From: Pseudanabaena sp. PCC 7367
GTDB lineage: Bacteria; Cyanobacteriota; Cyanobacteriia; Pseudanabaenales; Pseudanabaenaceae
Reading direction: 5' to 3'
NCBI RefSeq assembly: GCF_000317065.1
Contig: NC_019701.1
Span: 682,001 to 746,000, forward strand
Length of the DNA stretch: 64,000 nucleotides
This document shows positions 24,008 through 33,587 of the stretch, in pieces. A program made the position numbers and the translations under genes. Under the pieces are notes generated by a model. That model was given only the letters and a program-made list of their open reading frames with translations, was not told where the DNA came from and searched no databases. Numbering within the stretch: position 1 is the stretch's first letter; each line of letters starts with the position of its first letter.

Positions 24008-25453
24008 TTAATGCAAACTCTTAGCCGTAGATTTCATCTTGTGTTCTGGCATATGCTCTGCCGCTAGATATATCCCTACCTGGCGGCCTGCTTCCCTGGC
24101 GGTTTGGCCAACAATGCCCACGTAGGTGGGGTAGGCGATCTCCAGTTCTGCCAATTGTTCCACCCGCAACCCCGAACTCATCCCCGCCGCCACCAAATTA
24201 ACCGTTTCCACTGCCCGCTCACCCACCACATGAGCTCCAATAATCTTGCGGGTATCCACATCAACAATCAGCTTGCAAAAACCAGCGGTGCGATTGTCAA
24301 TTACCGCTCTGACAAAATCCGAGAACCAGATAATCCCTACCACATACTCGCAACCATCGCCGATCTCATGCTCGCGCAGCCCCACGCTGGCATATTCAGG
24401 ATCGGTAAAACTCCCCAGCGGCGCGATCTTATGCTTGTATTTACGTTTGTTGCCCAAAATCGCATTTTCTGCCGCCAATCGTCCTTCATGGGTCGCACCG
24501 GAAACCACCATCATCAAACCAGTGATATCGCCAGCGGCATAAATATTCGGGTTGCTGGTTTGCAAATAATCATTAACCTCAATGTAGCCGCGCTTGGTGG
24601 TATTTACGCCCACGGCGGCCAGGTTTAGCTGGGCAGTGTTACCCGGCCAGCCAGCGGCCATGATCAAAGCATCACAGGCCAGGGATTGCTCTTCGCCGTT
24701 AATGTCATAGAAAAACTCAAAGCTACCATCGGCTTGCTTTTCTAAGCGCTTAATTCCACCATAGCCATAGACAATATTAATGCCGCGATTGGTAAACTCT
24801 GCCGCGACTACCTGCGAGACCAACTCGTCTTCAGTGCGCAAAATCCGCTGCGATCGATCAAATAAATGCACTTCCGCGCCAAACGCCGACAACACCGAGG
24901 CTACCTGGCAACCGGTTGCTCCTGTCCCAGTTACCACGACCCGCTTAGGTAAGTTGGATTGTGCCCAAATGTCACTATGGGTCAAGGCATATTCACTGCC
25001 GGGGAAATTGAGGCGGCGACCATGTCCTCCGGCACAAATAATAAATTTCTGGGACTGAATCTGCCTGCCATCGCCCAGCACCAGGGTACGTTCATCCTTA
25101 AAACTGCTACCACTAGCATGTTCAAATACATCCACATCCACACTGGCTAGCTGACCCGGTAAATCTTTTTTGGCATGGATCGTATCGACCACATCTCTGA
25201 CTCTGGCCAACACCTTGGCAAAGTCAACCTGGGGGCGATCGCCACCGCAAATGCCATATAGCTCAAACTGCTCCGACTCGCGTGCCAATCTAGCCGCATG
25301 GGCAAGGGCTCGTACCGGTACACAGCCATCATTGGTACTAATTCCACCCAATCGCCACCTTTCCACCAGGGCGGTTTTGGCGCCTAGCTCACCTGCCTTA
25401 AGCGCTGCTTCAATGCCGGCGGGGCCACCACCAATGACTACAATGTCGTACAT
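24008..25453 (-). CDS. FAD/NAD(P) oxidoreductase of the lipoamide dehydrogenase family, active-site residues lost
   Basis: Overall fold of pyridine nucleotide-disulfide oxidoreductases: FAD motif VVIGGGPAGIEAA (5-17), second dinucleotide site VVVTGTGATGCQVASV (near 170-185), the AAGDITGL FAD signature, and a C-terminal dimerisation domain. The redox-active C-x4-C is broken: the GGTCLNVGC pattern reads GGISTNDGC, so Ser39 replaces the first Cys and only Cys44 remains. The C-terminal HPT-x-x-E that supplies the catalytic base reads YPTYVG (Tyr441). It therefore cannot work as lipoamide dehydrogenase or mercuric reductase by the known mechanism. It may be a diaphorase or quinone reductase. hfq lies 52 bases upstream on the same strand. 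Confidence 0.88.
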   Translation of the reverse strand: MYDIVVIGGGPAGIEAALKAGELGAKTALVERWRLGGISTNDGCVPVRALAHAARLARESEQFELYGICGGDRPQVDFAKVLARVRDVVDTIHAKKDLPGQLASVDVDVFEHASGSSFKDERTLVLGDGRQIQSQKFIICAGGHGRRLNFPGSEYALTHSDIWAQSNLPKRVVVTGTGATGCQVASVLSAFGAEVHLFDRSQRILRTEDELVSQVVAAEFTNRGINIVYGYGGIKRLEKQADGSFEFFYDINGEEQSLACDALIMAAGWPGNTAQLNLAAVGVNTTKRGYIEVNDYLQTSNPNIYAAGDITGLMMVVSGATHEGRLAAENAILGNKRKYKHKIAPLGSFTDPEYASVGLREHEIGDGCEYVVGIIWFSDFVRAVIDNRTAGFCKLIVDVDTRKIIGAHVVGERAVETVNLVAAGMSSGLRVEQLAELEIAYPTYVGIVGQTAREAGRQVGIYLAAEHMPEHKMKSTAKSLH

Positions 25454-25505
25454 ATTTTCTGCTTAACTATCTAAACTAAATTATGCCAAACCTTAACCAC
25501 GGGAT

Positions 25506-25718
25506 CTAACATTTCACGAAAGCGATCGCATGGTGCCAGATGATCGTATCGGGCGATTCACCCGGTTCCCCTACGCATAGACATTGAGTATCAACCCACT
25601 TCACTTTGCCCTTAATTTCATCGCCGGTGAGCAATTTAACTTCTATTTCCTGTTTTTCCTTGATGCTGTTGTGGAGGCGGCGGATCGTGGGGCTGGTGAT
25701 ATCAAGTTGGGCAGTCAT
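25506..25718 (-). CDS. hfq: cyanobacterial Hfq-family protein
   Basis: Short Sm-fold protein of 70 residues. Sm1 is seen in EIEVKLLTGDEIKGKVKWVD and Sm2 in the IIWHHAIAFVK strand. In enterobacteria Hfq binds small RNAs; the cyanobacterial form has a divergent RNA face and in Synechocystis is needed for type IV pilus motility through binding the pilus ATPase PilB. That role is family knowledge. The protein lacks the YKH motif of enterobacterial Sm2 and has WHH in its place, in keeping with the divergent cyanobacterial group. The next gene on the strand, the FAD protein, begins 52 bases on. Confidence 0.88.
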   Translation of the reverse strand: MTAQLDITSPTIRRLHNSIKEKQEIEVKLLTGDEIKGKVKWVDTQCLCVGEPGESPDTIIWHHAIAFVKC

Positions 25719-25934
25719 AATTTTTTAGAAGTAGCTTAAAGAATGATCGACTAATTAACTATAGCGCTAGATGCAAGTTGCGTTAACTTGATCATCTTGA
25801 TCATATTGAGACTAAAAGTGATATTAACCTGAGTTAGACAAATTTTGGTTAGGCAAATTTGAATCATCCCCAACTAATTGATCCTGACTAATTGTTACTG
25901 ACGATCGAGATGAGACGATTGCGGTTACTTTTAC

Positions 25935-27419
25935 CTAAAAGCCCAATCGCCCCAGATCAACATGCTCAGCGATCGCTTTGGCCAAATCATCTAATAGTTG
26001 ATCGCGTTGCTCATTATAATCAGGAACTTCGATTGTGAGAGGCGGTAAATTCTTCTTTTCGCGCAACAAATTAAGCCACGATCGCCGCCATTTGCCATTA
26101 TCAAAAATGCCATGCAAATAAGTAGCCCACACCTGCCGATCGCTGGTCACAAAACCCAAATTTGGATCAGCAAACCAAGGCATAACTTGTTCATTTTCTA
26201 ATGGCGAAAAATTAGACTTTCCCTGATGAATTTCATAGCCAGTAATTGGCAAATTAGGTGGGGCTAAATTTGTGGTTGTGCTGCGTTGTTGTGCAGTTTT
26301 GATTGGTGTAATTACTGTTTCGATCGGCAATAAATTCAAACCGATTGCACTGTTTAAATCTCCTTCTAGGCATTCTGGATCAACAATTGATTTGCCGAGC
26401 ATTTGTAAGCCGCCACAAATTCCCATAATCACGCCACCATTGTTTACAAATTGGCGCAATTGATCGATCATTCCCGTCGATCGCAATACCTCCAAATCAG
26501 CGATCGTAGTTTTAGAACCAGGCAGAATCACTGCATCCGGTTGACCCAAAGATTGCCCCGGCAAAATGTATTTTAAATCGATCGATGGCTCTGCTAAAAG
26601 TGGATCGAAATCAGTAAAGTTAGAGATTCTGGGCAATCTAATTACGACAATTTGTAGCTCCGCAGGATTCAGGCGCGATCGTCGTTCAAATAAGCTAGCA
26701 GAATCTTCCGCCGGAAAAGCAATATCTAAATAAGGAATTACACCAAGTACCGAAATTCCGGTGTATTTTTCTAGCCATTCGACCCCGGAATCTAATAGCG
26801 ATCGTTGGCCCCTAAACTTATTAATAATTATGCCTTTAATTAAGGCTCTTTCTTCTGGCGGTAAAAGCTGTAAAGTACCAACTACATGGGCAAAAGCCCC
26901 CCCTAAATCTATATTAACCACCAGAATAGTTTGGGCTTTTAAATGCAGAGCAACCCGCATATTAGTTAAATCTCGATGCCTTAAATTAACTTCCGCTGGA
27001 CTACCTGCGCCCTCACAAACTACTACTTCAAAATCAGCTGCTAACTTAGCAAGTGAAGCTTGGATACATTGCCACCCAGAATCAAAATAGTTCCGGTAAT
27101 AATTGGCTGCTTTAGTAATACCAACTGGCTTACCTAAGTGAATTACTTGCGAGGTCATGTCCCCTTGTGGTTTTAGTAGAATAGGATTCATAGCCACAGT
27201 TGGTTTTACCTGTGCTGCCCATGCCTGTACTGCTTGGGCATATCCTATTTCGCCAGAGCCATTTAAATTGTTTTCCACCACATAGGAATTAAGCGCCATA
27301 TTCTGCCCTTTAAAGGGGGTTACGTTGTATCCCTTTTGCTTGAGTAGCCGACAAAAAGCCGCGCATAATAAAGATTTACCAGCATTAGATGCTGTGCCCA
27401 CCACCATTATCGATCGCAT
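25935..27419 (-). CDS. cobQ: cobyric acid synthase CobQ
   Basis: Glutamine-dependent amidotransferase that amidates side chains b, d, e and g of adenosylcobyrinic a,c-diamide in cobalamin synthesis. The N-terminal synthetase domain has the P-loop-like VVGTASNAGKS (6-16) and FKGQNMALNS. The C-terminal class I-like glutaminase domain has the nucleophile Cys in MGICGGLQMLG and the His in TYLHGIFDNG. 494 residues is the normal size. Implies that this organism makes cobalamin or pseudocobalamin. No other cob gene is in the window, as is common in cyanobacteria where the pathway is scattered. No cobalamin riboswitch is evident upstream. Confidence 0.96.
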   Translation of the reverse strand: MRSIMVVGTASNAGKSLLCAAFCRLLKQKGYNVTPFKGQNMALNSYVVENNLNGSGEIGYAQAVQAWAAQVKPTVAMNPILLKPQGDMTSQVIHLGKPVGITKAANYYRNYFDSGWQCIQASLAKLAADFEVVVCEGAGSPAEVNLRHRDLTNMRVALHLKAQTILVVNIDLGGAFAHVVGTLQLLPPEERALIKGIIINKFRGQRSLLDSGVEWLEKYTGISVLGVIPYLDIAFPAEDSASLFERRSRLNPAELQIVVIRLPRISNFTDFDPLLAEPSIDLKYILPGQSLGQPDAVILPGSKTTIADLEVLRSTGMIDQLRQFVNNGGVIMGICGGLQMLGKSIVDPECLEGDLNSAIGLNLLPIETVITPIKTAQQRSTTTNLAPPNLPITGYEIHQGKSNFSPLENEQVMPWFADPNLGFVTSDRQVWATYLHGIFDNGKWRRSWLNLLREKKNLPPLTIEVPDYNEQRDQLLDDLAKAIAEHVDLGRLGF

Positions 27420-28263
27420 ATTTAGTTGAATTTATTTTTGAGATCATCTATTTACTTACATTACTTCAAACTCTAATTGAGCTAGTTTAATTGTTACCTC
27501 TAGTTATAAAAAACAAGTTAGATATTTAAGCTTATTACTGGCTAAATAACTATCTAAAGATAAGCCTTAAATTGCTTTTACCTAGCTTGAATTATTAATC
27601 AATAAATGGACAATCAATGTATTGTTTGAAACTGCTATGTATATGCATATTACTCAACAATAATTGGTGCGTATTTGTGCAGATTGGCTAACCTCAAAGC
27701 GCAGTAATTCATGCTCACTCTAGTAGCAGAATAAGCGGGAATAGTTAATGCATTCTGACTATTAGAAAGGCTACATTAATACACATAAAGACCTTGCCAC
27801 CCTATATGGTCTTCTTCCAGAGGCTCAGCTATGAGCTTCTTTTTTTTATTCTTAAAAACTGAATATAAAAACTGAATACATTTGCTTATATATTTACTTA
27901 ACCAAACTTAGCTAAACTTAGCCCAACGATCGCCAGTAACATAACTTCCAAGCGATGTGATTATTGCTCTGCCTAAGTTCTGCCTTGAAGTTATTAGTAA
28001 TCACGGCTAACTATTGCTGCATTCACCCAGAGCTGAATGATCTTTTAGATCTAGCGATCGCCCATACCTGGCTTAGAATAAGCTGTAAGTTCAGTTCTAA
28101 GTTATCTACATGACATAAAAGGCTTGAAGATTTCTGGGTACTGCACCCATAGAGATATCCCTATCGATCGAGTTTAATGTGGTCGAGTAATGATTCTCAG
28201 TTTGGTTGGTTGTATGAATTCTTTCTTAGTTTTTTGAACCAGATGAGGCAAATCATACGGTAA
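27420..28263. other. 844-bp spacer holding a candidate small RNA
   Basis: No convincing coding frame. The stretch is AT-rich. Its one clear structure is the double hairpin with T-tract at 27788-27848, given separately. The rest, including the 100 bases before the debranching-enzyme ATG, shows nothing I can name. Confidence 0.5.
27788..27848 (+). ncRNA. possible 3' end of a small RNA with intrinsic terminator
   Basis: Two successive stems on the plus strand: AAGACC (27788-27793) with GGTCTT (27808-27813), and GCTCA-GCTA-TGAGC (27823-27836), followed by a run of T with one C to 27848. No gene on this strand ends just upstream (the nearest, on the other strand, is cobQ, starting at 27419), so the terminator must serve an independent transcript. 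The 5' end cannot be placed from sequence. Confidence 0.45.
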
Positions 28264-30306
28264 ATGGTAGTTGAATTTGGCAGAGGAATTTGTGGTGAAC
28301 TGGCTGCGGCGGAAACCCGTGAATGGCTGGTTACTAATGGGATTGGTGGTTATGCCTCCGGTACGATCGCTGGCCTGCTGACCAGGCGCTATCATGGCCT
28401 GTTGATCGCCGCGCTCAAGGCTCCGGTCAATCGCACCCTTTTGTTGTCTAAGCTGGAAGAAACGATCGACTATGACGGTGGTCAATATGCGCTGAGTGCC
28501 AATCGTTGGGTGGGTGGGAAGATCGAGCCCCAGGGCTACCATCATCTTGAACGGTTTTATTTAGATGGCACAATCCCAGTCTGGCAATATGCCTGTGGTG
28601 ATGCACTCCTGGAAAAGCGGGTCTGGATGCAACTGGGTGAAAACACCACCTACATTCGCTATTACCTCGATCGCGGTAGCTCTAATTTCAAACTTTCAAT
28701 CAAAGCATTGGTTAATTACCGCACCCATCACAGCGAAACCAGATGCGGCGATTGGCAAATGGACATCAATACGATCGAGCATGGGATTAGTGTCTCTGCT
28801 TTCCCTGAGGCCAAAACCCTATATTTATTTACCAACCAGGGCATCGTTTCCCCTGCCCATGACTGGTATCGGGATTATGATTTGGCGCAGGAGCGCTATC
28901 GAGGCCTGGCCGATCGAGAAGACCACCTAAATGCAGCTAAATTTGCGATTAACCTGGAGCCAGGGGATTCAATTACGATCGTGGCTAGCACCAATCCTGA
29001 GCCCAACCTGGATGGAGAGGCAGCCCTCCAGCAAAGACTTGAATATGAGCGGGGTTTAATCGAAAACTGGCGATCGGTTGACTATCTCGATAATAAAGCG
29101 GCACCCAGGTGGGTTGAGCATCTAGTTCTGGCTGCCGATCAATTTGTGGTCGATCGCCCCTTGGCGGAACAGCCTGATGGTAAAACGATCGTGGCTGGCT
29201 ATCCCTGGTTTAGCGATTGGGGGCGCGATACGATGATTAGCCTCAGTGGCCTGACCGTTAGTGCTGGTCGCCCGAAACTAGCTAAAAACATTATTGCTAC
29301 CTCTGCCCGCTTCCTCGATCAGGGGATGCTACCGAATGTTTTCCCCGATGAAACCGATGTACCTGGCTATAACACCGTTGATGCCACCCTTTGGTACTTT
29401 GAGGCGATCCGCGCCTATTTTGCTGCCACCCAGGATTTTGAATTTATTAAAGACCTCTATCCCAAGCTGGTTGAGGTGATCGATTGGCATGTACGTGGTA
29501 CCAGATATAAAATTTGCCTCGATCCCACCGATGGGCTGCTCTATGCGGGCGAAGCGGGGATGCAGCTAACCTGGATGGATGCCAAGATTGGTGATTGGGT
29601 GGTAACGCCCAGAATTGGCAAACCGATCGAAGTAAATGCACTCTGGTATAACGCGCTGTTAATTATGGTGGCGATCGCCAAGGTCTTGGATCAGCCCTAT
29701 GCGACCTATGAGAAAATGGCGATCAAGGCGGCAACGGGGTTTAATCGATTCTGGAATCCAGCTTTGGGTTATTGTTTTGATGTATTAGATACGCCCACTG
29801 GCGATGACGATTCTTTGCGCCCCAATCAAATTTTGGCGGTAGCACTGCCCCACCCAGACCTAGATCTTGACAATAACCATAAATTACACCCAGTACCTTT
29901 ATTAAACATTTCCCAACAGCAAAAGGTGGTGGAAACATGTGCCAGGCGGCTGCTCACTTCCCACGGGTTGCGATCGCTCTCCCCCGATCATCGTCAGTAT
30001 CAGGGTCATTATGGTGGCGATCAAGTGCTCAGGGATTGTGCCTATCATCAAGGGACGGTGTGGGGGTGGCTGATTGGTTCCTTTATTCAGGCTCATCTGC
30101 GCGTTTATAAAGAGCCAGCGCAGGCTCATCGGATTTTGGCAGCGATCGCCAGCAATTTAAATACCCACGGTGTCGGCAGTATGAGTGAAATTTTTGATGG
30201 GAATGCACCAATGTATCCACGCGGCTGTGTGGCTCAAGCCTGGACAGTGGCAGAAGTGTTGCGGGCTTGGTTGCTGATCGAGCACGATCGCCTCCAGGGC
30301 AGCTAA
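28264..30306 (+). CDS. glycogen debranching enzyme (amylo-alpha-1,6-glucosidase type)
   Basis: Glycoside hydrolase acting on alpha-1,6 branch points of glycogen or limit dextrin. The N-terminal domain (about 1-225) has EWLVTNGIGGYASGT and RRYHGLL, typical of the bacterial GDE N-terminal module. The catalytic (alpha/alpha)6 domain (about 270-670) has PWFSDWGRDTMISLSGL (about 313-329), YNTVDATLWYFEAI, and QGTVWGWLIGSF near the end. 680 residues is normal. In cyanobacteria this type occurs beside or instead of GlgX; neither glgX nor glgP is adjacent. ATG at 28264 overlaps no other feature. Confidence 0.92.
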   Translation: MVVEFGRGICGELAAAETREWLVTNGIGGYASGTIAGLLTRRYHGLLIAALKAPVNRTLLLSKLEETIDYDGGQYALSANRWVGGKIEPQGYHHLERFYLDGTIPVWQYACGDALLEKRVWMQLGENTTYIRYYLDRGSSNFKLSIKALVNYRTHHSETRCGDWQMDINTIEHGISVSAFPEAKTLYLFTNQGIVSPAHDWYRDYDLAQERYRGLADREDHLNAAKFAINLEPGDSITIVASTNPEPNLDGEAALQQRLEYERGLIENWRSVDYLDNKAAPRWVEHLVLAADQFVVDRPLAEQPDGKTIVAGYPWFSDWGRDTMISLSGLTVSAGRPKLAKNIIATSARFLDQGMLPNVFPDETDVPGYNTVDATLWYFEAIRAYFAATQDFEFIKDLYPKLVEVIDWHVRGTRYKICLDPTDGLLYAGEAGMQLTWMDAKIGDWVVTPRIGKPIEVNALWYNALLIMVAIAKVLDQPYATYEKMAIKAATGFNRFWNPALGYCFDVLDTPTGDDDSLRPNQILAVALPHPDLDLDNNHKLHPVPLLNISQQQKVVETCARRLLTSHGLRSLSPDHRQYQGHYGGDQVLRDCAYHQGTVWGWLIGSFIQAHLRVYKEPAQAHRILAAIASNLNTHGVGSMSEIFDGNAPMYPRGCVAQAWTVAEVLRAWLLIEHDRLQGS

Positions 30307-30808
30307 TTGCTTAATATTCTGAACATAATTAATATTCAATTAATACCCATGGGTAGATAGCGCTAGGCTGGCCACTGCGCCATAATTAGATTAAGTTTGG
30401 TTAAGCAATTATTATAGTAATAGTTAAGCAAAAGCTGATTAAACAAATTTATTCGACTTTATTCAATCGGGTAGCAATGGTATTGGCGTTTATGGATTTA
30501 GATTTTGGTTTAGATCAAACTTCATCCCTATTTACATAACCTGCTTGCATAATTTGTGTAATTGCGCATTTTTACTTGTAATTAAATTTGAAAATAAGAA
30601 ATACCATAAATCTAACTATTAGCTTCATCTAGCTCCATCAGCGGTTGTGGTTAGGCCGATCGCCTAAAGCCAGCCTAGAGTATGTCAATGGGCTGATGAT
30701 TAGCGATTTTAGTAACTAATTAATAGCTAGTTAATAGCTCAGTTTCATCATCAAAAGTTTAATAATTAAATAATTTCAGTAGATACCGAGTTAAAGGCTC
30801 CTTGCAAT
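30307..30808. other. intergenic spacer upstream of ftsH
   Basis: 502 AT-rich bases with no supported gene. TAATAGCTAGTTAATAGCT-type short repeats occur near 30720-30740. I see no terminator or riboswitch. The ftsH promoter should lie here. Confidence 0.45.
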
Positions 30809-32695
30809 ATGAAAACATCTTGGAAAACAATATTACTGTGGGCGGTGCCGATCGCAGTGATTGGCTTTTTTGTCTGGCAAAGCTTCTTTTCGCAGCCAGT
30901 CCAATCAATGAGCATCAATGCTGCTAATACCCGCCTGTCCTACAGCAGATTCCTGGAGTACCTCGATGAAGACATGGTGCGCCGGGTTGATATTTATGAT
31001 GGCGGCCGCACTGCCGTAGTGGCGGCGATCGATCCGCAACTGCAAAACCGGGAGCAACGCGCCAGGGTTGACCTGCCCATGTATGCACCGGAATTGATGA
31101 GCAAGCTCAAGGATTCTGGGGTTGATCTGGCGGTCTATCCACCGCGCAACAATGGTGCAATCTGGGGCTTTTTGAGTAACTTGATCTTCCCGATCGCCCT
31201 AATTGGTGGCTTGTTTTTCCTATTCCGTCGTTCCAGCCAGATGGGTGGCCCTGGGCAGGCAATGGACTTTGGTAAATCTAAGGCCAGATTCTCAATGGAT
31301 GCCAGTACCGGCATTAAATTCGATGATGTGGCTGGGATCGAAGAAGCCAAAGAGGAGCTGCAAGAGATTGTTGGTTTCTTGAAGAAGCCAGAACGGTTCA
31401 CCGCAGTGGGAGCCAAAATCCCCAAGGGGGTATTGCTAATTGGCCCGCCTGGAACTGGTAAAACGCTCTTGGCCAAGGCGATCGCTGGTGAAGCTGGTGT
31501 GCCCTTTTTCTCGGTTTCTGGGTCTGAATTTGTAGAAATGTTTGTGGGTGTTGGTGCTTCACGCGTCCGCGATTTGTTCAAGAAGGCTAAAGAAAGTGCC
31601 CCTTGTATTATCTTCGTCGATGAAATCGATGCGGTTGGTCGTCAGCGTGGTGCTGGGATCGGCGGCGGTAATGACGAGCGGGAACAAACCCTGAACCAGA
31701 TCCTGACCGAAATGGATGGGTTTGAGGGTAATACTGGCATTATTGTGATTGCAGCCACAAACCGTCCTGATGTGTTGGATGCGGCGTTGCTTCGTCCTGG
31801 TCGTTTCGATCGCCAGGTCACTGTTGATGCGCCGGACATGAAGGGGCGTTTGCAAATCCTGCATGTTCATGCCCGTGGTAAAAAGATTGCTGAAGATGTT
31901 TCCCTCGACTCGATCGCCCGTCGTACCCCTGGTTTTACTGGTGCGGATTTGTCTAACTTGCTCAATGAAGCTGCGATCCTGACTGCCCGTCGCCGCAAGG
32001 ATGCGATCACGCTGCTGGAAATTGATGATGCCGTCGATCGGGTGATTGCTGGCCTGGAGGGCAAGCCTTTAGTCGATAGCAAATACAAACGCATTATTGC
32101 CTACCATGAAGTCGGCCATGCGATCGTGGGCTCTTTGATTAAAGAACATGATCCAGTCCAGAAAGTAACCTTGATCCCCCGTGGTCAAGCCGCTGGACTA
32201 ACCTGGTTTGCCCCTTCGGAAGAGCAAATGTTGATCTCTCGTGCCCAGATTCTGGCGCGGATCACTGGTGCTTTGGGCGGTCGTGCTGCCGAAGAAGCAG
32301 TATTTGGTCATGGTGAAGTAACCACTGGTGCTGGCAACGACTTGCAACAGGTCACTGGCATGGCAAGGCAGATGGTGACCCGGTTTGGTATGTCTGATGT
32401 GATTGGGCCACTGTCGCTGGAAGGCCAGAGTAGTCAGGTATTCCTGGGACGCGATCTGATGTCTCGATCGGAATTTTCGGAGGACATTTCCTCGCGGGTC
32501 GATAATCAGGTTAGAGATATTGTGAATTCCTGCTATAACAAAGCTTTGCAGATTATGAATGATAACCGCGAGGCGATCGATCGGGTAGTGGATATCCTGG
32601 TCGAAAAGGAGAGCATCGATGGCGAAGAGTTCCGTCAAATCCTGGCTGAGTATACAGTTGTGCCTGAGAAGGAAACTGCCACACCAGTATTGTAG
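30809..32695 (+). CDS. ftsH: ATP-dependent zinc metalloprotease FtsH
   Basis: Membrane-bound AAA+ protease that degrades damaged membrane proteins; in cyanobacteria the thylakoid forms remove photodamaged D1 during photosystem II repair. Two membrane helices (about 8-26 and 118-139) flank a lumenal domain. The AAA module has Walker A GPPGTGKT (212-219), Walker B IIFVDE (267-272), the second region of homology [20 protein letters not shown], and the peptidase has HEVGH (433-437) with third zinc ligand Asp511. 628 residues and the sequence near the N-terminus resemble the FtsH2 (Slr0228) type. All catalytic residues are present. Followed by a strong terminator candidate. Confidence 0.96.
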   Translation: MKTSWKTILLWAVPIAVIGFFVWQSFFSQPVQSMSINAANTRLSYSRFLEYLDEDMVRRVDIYDGGRTAVVAAIDPQLQNREQRARVDLPMYAPELMSKLKDSGVDLAVYPPRNNGAIWGFLSNLIFPIALIGGLFFLFRRSSQMGGPGQAMDFGKSKARFSMDASTGIKFDDVAGIEEAKEELQEIVGFLKKPERFTAVGAKIPKGVLLIGPPGTGKTLLAKAIAGEAGVPFFSVSGSEFVEMFVGVGASRVRDLFKKAKESAPCIIFVDEIDAVGRQRGAGIGGGNDEREQTLNQILTEMDGFEGNTGIIVIAATNRPDVLDAALLRPGRFDRQVTVDAPDMKGRLQILHVHARGKKIAEDVSLDSIARRTPGFTGADLSNLLNEAAILTARRRKDAITLLEIDDAVDRVIAGLEGKPLVDSKYKRIIAYHEVGHAIVGSLIKEHDPVQKVTLIPRGQAAGLTWFAPSEEQMLISRAQILARITGALGGRAAEEAVFGHGEVTTGAGNDLQQVTGMARQMVTRFGMSDVIGPLSLEGQSSQVFLGRDLMSRSEFSEDISSRVDNQVRDIVNSCYNKALQIMNDNREAIDRVVDILVEKESIDGEEFRQILAEYTVVPEKETATPVL

Positions 32696-32737
32696 ACATT
32701 CAGTAGGCATTCTAGCCACTAATAATTAAATCAATTT

Positions 32738-32791
32738 AGCGATCGGATCCTGTAACTTCTCCACGAGAAGCGGTGCGATCGCTAAGTTTTT
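32738..32791 (+). terminator. nested-hairpin terminator after ftsH
   Basis: Outer stem AGCGATCG (32738-32745) with CGATCGCT (32776-32783), and an inner stem CTTCTC-CAC-GAGAAG, followed by AAGTTTTTGG. The outer arms are HIP1 octamers, so HIP1 sites may have been recruited as a terminator stem. Confidence 0.6.
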
Positions 32792-32846
32792 GGTATAAAT
32801 GCTACTTTAATAACAGGATTTGCCGTCGAGTAACTCTTGATTAAAA

Positions 32847-33215
32847 ATGTTTCTGAGCATAACCAATCAAAAATTTCGGCTTGAGCTGGATCAATGGTAT
32901 GAAAAACTATTTGCCTTTCATTTTGGCGGCATTATCACAGTGCCGATCGAGCATATTACGGCCGTTAGCACCACCAAGCCAGAATTTTCCTGGAAAACGC
33001 TCCGTGCGCCTGGTACCGGTTTGCCAGGGGTACTCATGGCGGGTACTTTTTATACCGAGAATGGGCGCGAGTTCTGGTACATTAAGCGCGATCCTAACTA
33101 CCTGGTGATCGATCTCAAGGATGAATATTACAAGCGGATTGTGCTGACTCTAGATAATCATGAATTCTGGGCAGAGCGCATTAGCCAGACGATCTCGTCT
33201 ACAAGTATTAGTTAG
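32847..33215 (+). CDS. conserved protein, PH-like fold predicted
   Basis: 122-residue protein not recognised by name. The pattern of beta strands ending in a helix (KFRLELDQWYEKLFAFHFGG, ITVPIEHITAV, GTFYTENGREFWYIKRDP, LVIDLKDEYYKRIVLTLDNHEFWAERI) resembles bacterial pleckstrin-homology-like proteins that are small and cytoplasmic. The motif FYTENGREFWYI followed by LDLKDEYYKRIVL recurs in related small proteins. No signal peptide. The IS remnants begin right after its stop. I cannot offer a function. Confidence 0.75.
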   Translation: MFLSITNQKFRLELDQWYEKLFAFHFGGIITVPIEHITAVSTTKPEFSWKTLRAPGTGLPGVLMAGTFYTENGREFWYIKRDPNYLVIDLKDEYYKRIVLTLDNHEFWAERISQTISSTSIS

Positions 33216-33223
33216 CTGGCTAG

Positions 33224-33340
33224 TGACCCTGTCTCGAAAAAATGGACACTCCGCAAGAGTTGAAAATATAGGAGAATGTCCAAATGACAAAAACAAAAAA
33301 AGCACGTCGGCTATTTACAGCCAAACAAACTGTAAAATAG
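33224..33340 (+). pseudogene. 5' remnant of another IS, with orfA start
   Basis: The GACCCTGTCTCGAAAAAATGG stretch and a GGAG ribosome site lead to ATG at 33284. The frame reads MTKTKKARRLFTAKQ and then stops inside IS5-derived sequence at 33340. The basic RR-x-FTAKQ start is typical of IS3-type OrfA helix-turn-helix proteins. The rest of the element is missing. It joins the truncated IS5 copy near 33313-33324, where both partners share ATTTACAG. Confidence 0.5.
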
Positions 33341-33535
33341 CTTAGACTCTATTGTCTGTAATGTGGCTTTGCGTCCACCGCCAGGTGCGCGTTTACGACG
33401 TTTCTCTGGCTTGTTCTGGCTATCTTGATAGGCTTGAGTAAAACTGGGCAAGAGCGACTCAAAGGCTTGACGATTCAGTCCTGTCATTGCTCGCAAAAGT
33501 CGATCTCGTTTTAGGATTTGCTCTAAGTTCAACAT
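33311..33535 (-). pseudogene. IS5 transposase fragment
   Basis: 74 residues matching the N-terminus of the transposase at 13646, from MLNLEQILK to SKLFYSLF, with differences such as KRDR for KQDH and LLPS for LLPN. It stops after GCK where the sequence enters the other IS remnant. It lacks every catalytic residue. Confidence 0.85.
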
Positions 33536-33585
33536 CGATATTTAACTCTTGACTTGGTTTATTATCCCTTATTTCCCAACAGGTC
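33313..33585 (-). mobile_element. truncated IS5-family copy
   Basis: Left quarter of the same element as at 13596-14628, in opposite orientation. The outer end GACCTGTTGGG (reversed) is at 33585, followed by TA and then directly by the stop codon of the DUF423 gene. The other end is lost at the IS3-like junction (33313-33324). Its open frame (33311-33535) encodes the first 70 residues of the transposase and differs from the full copy at only a handful of positions. Non-functional. Confidence 0.85.
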
Positions 33586-33587
33586 TA

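Noticed and set aside
27420-27500. Cobalamin riboswitch ahead of cobQ
   Set aside because: No B12-box-like sequence or extensive stems were seen in the 5' region of cobQ.
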